From Bacillota bacterium (lineage in GTDB: Bacteria; Bacillota; Clostridia; Oscillospirales; Oscillospiraceae): a stretch of DNA of 35,203 nt. Both the position numbers and the translations under genes were made by a program. This document shows positions 31,334-35,203 of the stretch, piece after piece; the stretch's first letter is position 1; each line of letters opens with the position of its first letter. The stretch spans positions 1 to 35,203 of the forward strand of contig JAEXCS010000006.1 in the NCBI GenBank assembly GCA_023402075.1. Reading direction: 5' to 3'. The notes below the pieces were generated by a model. That model was not told where the DNA came from and made no database searches. It saw only the letters and a program-made list of their open reading frames with translations.

Positions 31334-31915
31334 TCAGTTTCCCTCGGCATCCGATGCGCCGTTACTGTGATAGCGCTTATAAAATGTCGCAGTCAGTTTC
31401 ACGGTTACCTCCTGCGCCTTCACATCTCCGGAACCGTTCTCATCAGAGGAGACCACCGAGATTCCGCTTAACGCGCAGCAGTATCTGCATTCATACAGCG
31501 CGGTTAAAATAGCCCTGGCCCCGGAATAACTGCCGGCCTTAAACGTCATTTGTATGGGGCGGGACACCAGCTCATTTCCAAACTGAAGCTCCGCAAACGT
31601 CATCTGATAATCGGATGCTGCCGTGAGAATGGTATCCAGCTGAATCATCACATTATTAATATTGTCATAATCCGGAATTTCAACCGCACCGGATAGGTCA
31701 CCGTCCTCCAGCTCTGTCTCCATTTTCTGCATCCGGGCCAGCTTCGTCTGCTCCGCAGTCAGTAAATCCTGCGCCTGCGCCAACTGGTTTTGCACATCTG
31801 ACATCTGTGCGCTCAAGGGTTCCAGAAACAGCTTCACGTAGCCCGAAAGCAGCAGCACCACCACCAACACCAGCAGCAGGGCCTTTTCCCTTTGGGTAAA
31901 CTCTCTTCGCATCAT
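31334..31915 (-). CDS. pilO: PilO-like type IV pilus assembly protein
   Basis: This 193-residue protein has one membrane helix (about 13-31), then a coiled coil (LSAQMSDVQNQLAQAQDLLTAE) and a small ferredoxin-like domain (about 90-190). That is the topology of PilO, an inner-membrane alignment protein that pairs with PilN. Sequence similarity in this family is weak, so the name rests on topology and position after pilM and pilN. Start ATGATG overlaps the pilN stop codon and has GGGAG upstream. It is the last gene of the visible pilus cluster. Confidence 0.78.
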   Translation of the reverse strand: MMRREFTQREKALLLVLVVVLLLSGYVKLFLEPLSAQMSDVQNQLAQAQDLLTAEQTKLARMQKMETELEDGDLSGAVEIPDYDNINNVMIQLDTILTAASDYQMTFAELQFGNELVSRPIQMTFKAGSYSGARAILTALYECRYCCALSGISVVSSDENGSGDVKAQEVTVKLTATFYKRYHSNGASDAEGN

Positions 31916-32502
31916 GAAGCCGCTCCCTTCTCCGCGTCAGTCTGGATCGGCTTTTCCACAACCATTGAGATCGTCATGGCGGCGGTAACCTTTGTGCTGT
32001 TTTCATTATCGGTGGAGGCATTGAACACCTGTACGCCAGACACCGCCGCATCCTTCGTCAGATTCTGATAAATGTCGGAAATGTCATTGAGCGTTACGTC
32101 GGAAATCTTCACCGTGACCGTGTCCATATCGACGGTAAAGGACGCGACCCGTGCCCGGTTCAACAGGTTTTTTTCCACAAGCTCCAGACACTTCATGGGG
32201 TCTGCTCCCCCCGCAGCGGTATTTCTGCGCAAAGACTCGCTCTGATACCGCTCCAGAATCATATCATACTCCGCGGTCTGTTCTCTGACCTGCTCCACCA
32301 ACGCTTCCTGCTGGGCCGCCTGCGCGCGAATTTCGCCAACGGCCTGAAGGCGGTCAATCACTCCAAATTTGGAGAACGCCGCGATCGCTGCCGTCAGAAT
32401 CACGGCGGTGGTCACAATTGTGGCCAGATTTCCGGGACGCCGTTCCCTCTGCGCTAAATTAATGGAGGTTTTAAATGGATACTGCCGCTCTTTCTTTTTC
32501 AT
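31912..32502 (-). CDS. pilN: PilN-like type IV pilus assembly protein
   Basis: This 196-residue protein has a cytoplasmic N-terminal part with the PilN-type INLAQRERRPG segment, which binds PilM. A membrane helix (about 27-47), a coiled coil (about 50-90) and a C-terminal ferredoxin-like domain (about 95-190) follow. The start at 32502 has GGGAGG; an upstream open frame overlapping pilM is excluded. It ends overlapping pilO by four bases (ATGA), so the two are coupled. Together with PilM and PilO it forms the membrane alignment complex of the pilus. Confidence 0.82.
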   Translation of the reverse strand: MKKKERQYPFKTSINLAQRERRPGNLATIVTTAVILTAAIAAFSKFGVIDRLQAVGEIRAQAAQQEALVEQVREQTAEYDMILERYQSESLRRNTAAGGADPMKCLELVEKNLLNRARVASFTVDMDTVTVKISDVTLNDISDIYQNLTKDAAVSGVQVFNASTDNENSTKVTAAMTISMVVEKPIQTDAEKGAAS

Positions 32503-32509
32503 CGTTTCT

Positions 32510-33520
32510 CTACCTCCCGGCCATTTCCAGCGCCGCACCGATGGCGGCGGGACACTGCCCCGCCAAATCGGTATGTTCCGCGGAGGGAAGCAGTTCCTCC
32601 ATAAAATGCAGATTCAGGGGAATCGCATCTCGGACAGCATCCATCAGCGCCTGAATCTTCACCAGTCCGCCGCCAAAATAAATGTCCCGCAAATCTGAAT
32701 CGGGGGTATTAAACCCGTAGAAATTCACTGCCCGCAAAATTTCCACCGCAATTTTTCGGTACAGCTCACGGCACACGGAAAGCTCCTGTACATTTTTGTA
32801 ATTGGACACCATGTACTCCGCCGCTATGTGAAAATCCACCGAAATGCTGTCCGCAATCAACGCACCCACGGAAACGCCGCCGTACTCAAGCACGCGGGAG
32901 GTTTCATACACGCCGTCCCGGTACATATGGACGCGGATGGCGCTGTGACCCATATCCACCAGACAATACTCCCGGGGATGGCTGTCGGGATGGGCGCGCT
33001 CGTAGGCGGTAATCAGGTTGCGGTAGGTCAGATACTCTGGCACCGCCGCCGAAAGCTTCATCCCCGCCCTGCGCAGTGAGGACCGTCCCAGGGCAATCAG
33101 CTCCTTGGGCGCCGCCGCCGCCAGCAGATCCATCGTCTCCGGATTTCCGGCATCGTTCCGGTTGACGCCCGCCACGGCATAATCGTAAAAATACAATTCC
33201 TTGTCCTTTTGAATATAATCGTGAAATTCATAAGGCAGGTTGACCTCCAACTGCTCTGTGGTCATCCACGGCACGGTAATCCTGCGGACAAACGCCGCCT
33301 CGGGTGACAGCGCCAGCACGCATTTCCGCTCGGAAATACGCTGGGCACGCAGAAGTCCCCGCAATTCCTCCGCCAGTGCATCGGGAGACGTGACGCGTCC
33401 CTCCCGCACCAGATTTTCAGGCAGCAGCGATGCGCAAAGCTTCTGCACACGCCCGCCCTTTACAACCGCCAGCTTCATTGCGTTTGTTCCGATATCAAGT
33501 CCCAGATAGGTATTGGACAT
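32510..33520 (-). CDS. pilM: PilM-like actin-fold type IV pilus assembly ATPase
   Basis: This 336-residue cytoplasmic protein has the actin/FtsA-type ATPase phosphate-1 motif YLGLDIGTNAMKLAVV at the N-terminus, a phosphate-2-like CLVDMGHSAIRVHMY, and the adenosine motif DIYFGGGLVKIQALMDAV. PilM binds ATP and the PilN N-terminus and links the inner-membrane complex to the motor. ATG has GGGAGG close upstream. pilN begins seven bases after its stop. It is the expected third partner of the pilMNO set, in the usual order. Confidence 0.9.
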   Translation of the reverse strand: MSNTYLGLDIGTNAMKLAVVKGGRVQKLCASLLPENLVREGRVTSPDALAEELRGLLRAQRISERKCVLALSPEAAFVRRITVPWMTTEQLEVNLPYEFHDYIQKDKELYFYDYAVAGVNRNDAGNPETMDLLAAAAPKELIALGRSSLRRAGMKLSAAVPEYLTYRNLITAYERAHPDSHPREYCLVDMGHSAIRVHMYRDGVYETSRVLEYGGVSVGALIADSISVDFHIAAEYMVSNYKNVQELSVCRELYRKIAVEILRAVNFYGFNTPDSDLRDIYFGGGLVKIQALMDAVRDAIPLNLHFMEELLPSAEHTDLAGQCPAAIGAALEMAGR

Positions 33521-33577
33521 AGAATCCTCCCTGTCAGTCAGGTTTTATGGCAGCCGCGCAAAACGCGGCGGGAACTC

Positions 33578-34387
33578 TCAAAGTAAAAAAAGGCGCAGAT
33601 AAGCCGCCATGGCAGGCTCTGCCGCCAGCAGAGAAAGATAGACGCCCGCCGCAATCGCGGGGCCAAAGGGAAATGCCTTTGGATTTTCAGGGTCCCCCGC
33701 CGTCCGGCCCGACACCAGCGTAAATAAAATTCCAAGCACGCAGGAGACAATCAGCAAAAACAGCACCGACTGCCACGAAAAAAACAGCCCGGCAGCAAAA
33801 AAGAATTTAATATCCCCGCCGCCCATGCTCTCCCGTTTTAAAACCCGATCCATCACCAGCACCAAAAGCAAAAGGGGAACGGAGGCGGCCAGCGCACCGG
33901 CAAGGCCCCGCAAGCAGGCGCTCCCCACCGCACCGGGGTGAAGAAGCGGCAGAAAGATCAGCCAGTCTGCAAGCATTGCCAGTAAAAATCCGTCCGGAAT
34001 CACGGCGGTGTCATAATCCACCAGCGCCGTCGCCAGCAGTAATACGGTTAGAATCCAATACTGGAGCGTTTGAAGCGTCACGCCGTACCGCAGGACAATC
34101 CCCACGAACGCGGCGGCGCACAGCAGTTCCGCCGCAGGGCAGCGTGCCGGAATATTTGCGCCGCACCAGCGGCATCTTCCTCTCAGTGCCAGCCACGAAA
34201 CCACCGGAATCAAATCCCGGGGCGTCAGCACATGGCCGCAGGCATCACAGTGGCTGCGGCCGCGAAGGAAGCTTTGCCCCGCCGCCACCCGGTCGGCCAT
34301 GCAGGCGGCAAAGCTGCCCAAAACCAACCCCAAAAGGGCGGAAACTATTAAAATATACGCCGTCAGGGCGGCGGAAAGCTGGAGCAT
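33578..34387 (-). CDS. pilD: Prepilin peptidase (PilD/ComC-type)
   Basis: This 269-residue membrane aspartyl protease cleaves and N-methylates type IV prepilins. The N-terminal cytoplasmic loop has the two zinc CxxC pairs (Cys47, Cys50, Cys72, Cys75). The peptidase domain has catalytic aspartates in ALVDYDTAVIPDG (about Asp124/Asp126) and MGGGDIKFF (Asp192). About eight membrane helices are visible. The start at 34387 has GGGAGG; an upstream open frame extends through the intergenic hairpin and is excluded. It is encoded directly after its substrate pilin, separated by a stem-loop. It could also process competence pseudopilins. Confidence 0.92.
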   Translation of the reverse strand: MLQLSAALTAYILIVSALLGLVLGSFAACMADRVAAGQSFLRGRSHCDACGHVLTPRDLIPVVSWLALRGRCRWCGANIPARCPAAELLCAAAFVGIVLRYGVTLQTLQYWILTVLLLATALVDYDTAVIPDGFLLAMLADWLIFLPLLHPGAVGSACLRGLAGALAASVPLLLLVLVMDRVLKRESMGGGDIKFFFAAGLFFSWQSVLFLLIVSCVLGILFTLVSGRTAGDPENPKAFPFGPAIAAGVYLSLLAAEPAMAAYLRLFLL

Positions 34388-34415
34388 ACGCGAATCCTCC
34401 CAATGAGCATGAAAG

Positions 34416-34456
34416 GCCCGACGGGCCTGTCCCAAATTTCGGGACAGGCCACGGGC
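34416..34456 (-). terminator. Strong hairpin between the pilin and prepilin peptidase genes
   Basis: Arms GGCCTGTCCC and GGGACAGGCC, with an outer GCCCG/CGGGC pair, enclose AAATTTC. On the minus strand it is followed by CTTTCATGC, not a full U-tract. It may partly terminate pilin transcripts or protect their 3' ends. The rest of 34388-34530 shows no gene and no recognised riboswitch. Confidence 0.65.
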
Positions 34457-34530
34457 AGCTGCTGTTTCCCGGACCACCGCAACCCAACGGCGGAAGGGAG
34501 AGCGTTTGAACTATGAAGTCTTAGACAGAG

Positions 34531-34953
34531 TTAAGGTGCCGCCCACGTTGGCGCTGTGTTGGTGGTTCCTATCACAACCTTGATATAATTACCTTTGGCT
34601 CTAGTTGGGCTTGCGGCAGTATCATCGCTCTGCGCTTCATACGGCGCTCTACCAGTGGCATCATTCTTCTCAAACTTTCCGGTAGAAGCGTTAAAATAAT
34701 AGGTTCCATTACCAGTAATACCGCTTTCTGTGCCGCTGGCATCCAGCATATACACGGCATACACGGCCTTGGCGGTGCGCATATTGGCGTCGTCAGCCGC
34801 CTGTTTTGCATCGTCCAGTTTAGATGTAAACACGGGAATGGAAATGGCCACCAGCACGCCGATAATGGCCACAACAATCAGCATCTCCATCAGGGTAAAG
34901 CCCTTTTTGGAGTTCTTCTTTGCTTTCAGGGATTGCAGGGTTGTCTGTAACAT
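34531..34953 (-). CDS. pilA: Type IV prepilin (major pilin candidate)
   Basis: This 140-residue protein has a basic leader (MLQTTLQSLKAKKNSKKG), cut after Gly18, and a mature N-terminus FTLMEMLIVVAIIGVLVAI with Glu at position 5, the class IVa pilin signature. A hydrophobic helix, an amphipathic helix (KLDDAKQAADDANMRTAKAVYAVYML) and a small, mainly beta globular domain follow. It should be processed by the adjacent prepilin peptidase and polymerise into the pilus. No cysteine pair for a disulfide loop is present. ATG has AGGAGG eight bases upstream. The gene is flanked by two stem-loops, which could raise its mRNA level relative to neighbours. Confidence 0.93.
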   Translation of the reverse strand: MLQTTLQSLKAKKNSKKGFTLMEMLIVVAIIGVLVAISIPVFTSKLDDAKQAADDANMRTAKAVYAVYMLDASGTESGITGNGTYYFNASTGKFEKNDATGRAPYEAQSDDTAASPTRAKGNYIKVVIGTTNTAPTWAAP

Positions 34954-35011
34954 GAATTGTTCCTCCTCATTTTATCTTCTTCGGGTTGTTGAAAACTTAT
35001 AGTATGTATCA

Positions 35012-35033
35012 GCCGGGCGGGTTGCGTCCCGGC
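35012..35033 (-). promoter_or_regulatory. Stem-loop upstream of the pilin gene
   Basis: Six-base arms GCCGGG and CCCGGC enclose a ten-base loop in the 95-base gap between pilC and the pilin. Downstream on the minus strand lies TATAAG, a weak -10-like site without a clear -35. It could be an mRNA-processing or attenuation element. Confidence 0.35.
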
Positions 35034-35048
35034 GGAATACCTGATTTT

Positions 35049-35203
35049 TTAAATTGAGCCGTAAAGGCTGAACATGGGCAGATAAACGGACAGCAGAATA
35101 AATCCCACGATGCCGGCCAGACAGCAGATGACCACCGGCTCCAACAGGCTCAGGGCCTTCCTTGAGGTCAGTTCCACTTCGTTGTCGTAATAGGCGGCCA
35201 CCG
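35049..35203 (-). CDS. pilC: PilC/GspF-family inner-membrane protein, C-terminal end only
   Basis: This is the last 50 complete codons of a minus-strand gene cut by the window edge. They read VAAYYDNEVELTSRKALSLL, then EPVVICCLAGIVGFILLSVY and a final LPMFSLYGSI. The YYDNEVE...LLEP segment followed by a final membrane helix and LPMF is the hallmark C-terminus of type II secretion F / PilC proteins, the polytopic platform of the pilus. It lies 95 bases before the pilin gene. The upstream genes pilB and pilT would be expected beyond the window. Confidence 0.9.
   Translation of the reverse strand, partial: VAAYYDNEVELTSRKALSLLEPVVICCLAGIVGFILLSVYLPMFSLYGSI

Noticed and set aside
34388..34530. 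Possible cyclic-di-GMP riboswitch before the prepilin peptidase
   Set aside because: The region holds hairpins, but the conserved GEMM-type loop sequences are not present.
1..35203. CRISPR arrays, tRNA genes, insertion sequences, prophage genes
   Set aside because: No regularly spaced direct repeats, no cloverleaf with a credible T-arm, and no transposase, integrase or phage protein was found. One GGTTCG-containing stem near 6125 was inspected and does not form a tRNA.

Overview
The window looks like chromosomal DNA from a spore-forming, GC-rich member of the Clostridia, most likely an Oscillospiraceae-type gut bacterium (Oscillibacter/Flavonifractor-like). This is an inference from protein style and gene set: a SpoVAF/GerA-type germination protein, GerMN lipoprotein, YedF/DUF3343/DUF6472 proteins, DUF6512, a Gram-positive type IV pilus cluster, and strong GGAGG ribosome binding sites. 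There are 35 supported coding sequences, one of them cut by the right edge. No tRNA, rRNA, CRISPR array, insertion sequence or prophage was seen. The exact taxon cannot be fixed without a search.

Layout, left to right. Positions 1-160 carry two tandem sigma-A promoters facing left out of the window, probably driving an rRNA operon or another very active unit. 306-3724 (minus) is a four-gene unit: comEA-like, response regulator, histidine kinase, GerMN lipoprotein. 3987-5351 (plus) is a D-Ala-D-Ala carboxypeptidase. 5400-5912 (minus) is a nitroreductase with an OhrR-like palindrome in its promoter. 6272-8508 (minus) is a tightly overlapped sulfur/selenium unit: yedF, cysteine desulfurase, DUF3343, DUF6472. 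8748-10004 (plus) is lysA.

10191-15241 (minus) is a cell-envelope unit: TelA-like protein, an FHA-SEDS (FtsW/RodA) fusion, a class B penicillin-binding protein and a small membrane protein. 15468-17756 (minus) holds DUF6512, a metallo-beta-lactamase-fold hydrolase and a DUF4349 lipoprotein. 17927-18964 (plus) is an FMN alpha-hydroxy-acid oxidizing enzyme. 19026-21381 (minus) is a membrane protein, acyl-ACP thioesterase and lipoprotein. 21512-22930 (minus) is a SpoVAF-like germination protein behind a sigma-G-like promoter. 23150-24553 (minus) is a DUF2156-GNAT fusion.

24756-26294 (plus) is a sodium:neurotransmitter-symporter-family transporter, facing an AraC regulator (26496-27353, minus). 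27550-28891 (plus) is thyA-folA, followed by recG (29119-31200, plus). 31334-35203 (minus) is a type IV pilus cluster in the order pilC, pilin, prepilin peptidase, pilM, pilN, pilO. Most units are separated by clear intrinsic terminator hairpins.

How genes work together: ComEA plus the type IV pilus suggests DNA uptake, although comEC, pilB and pilT are not in view. The two-component/GerMN unit resembles actinobacterial mtrA-mtrB-lpqB, and the FHA-SEDS/PBP pair resembles mycobacterial fhaB-rodA-pbpA. YedF, the desulfurase and DUF3343 fit a persulfide or selenide relay. ThyA and DHFR form the usual thymidylate cycle. No clearly new defence or mobile system was found. The most distinctive parts are the FHA-SEDS-PBP-TelA unit, the YedF-Csd-DUF3343-DUF6472 unit and the DUF2156-GNAT fusion.
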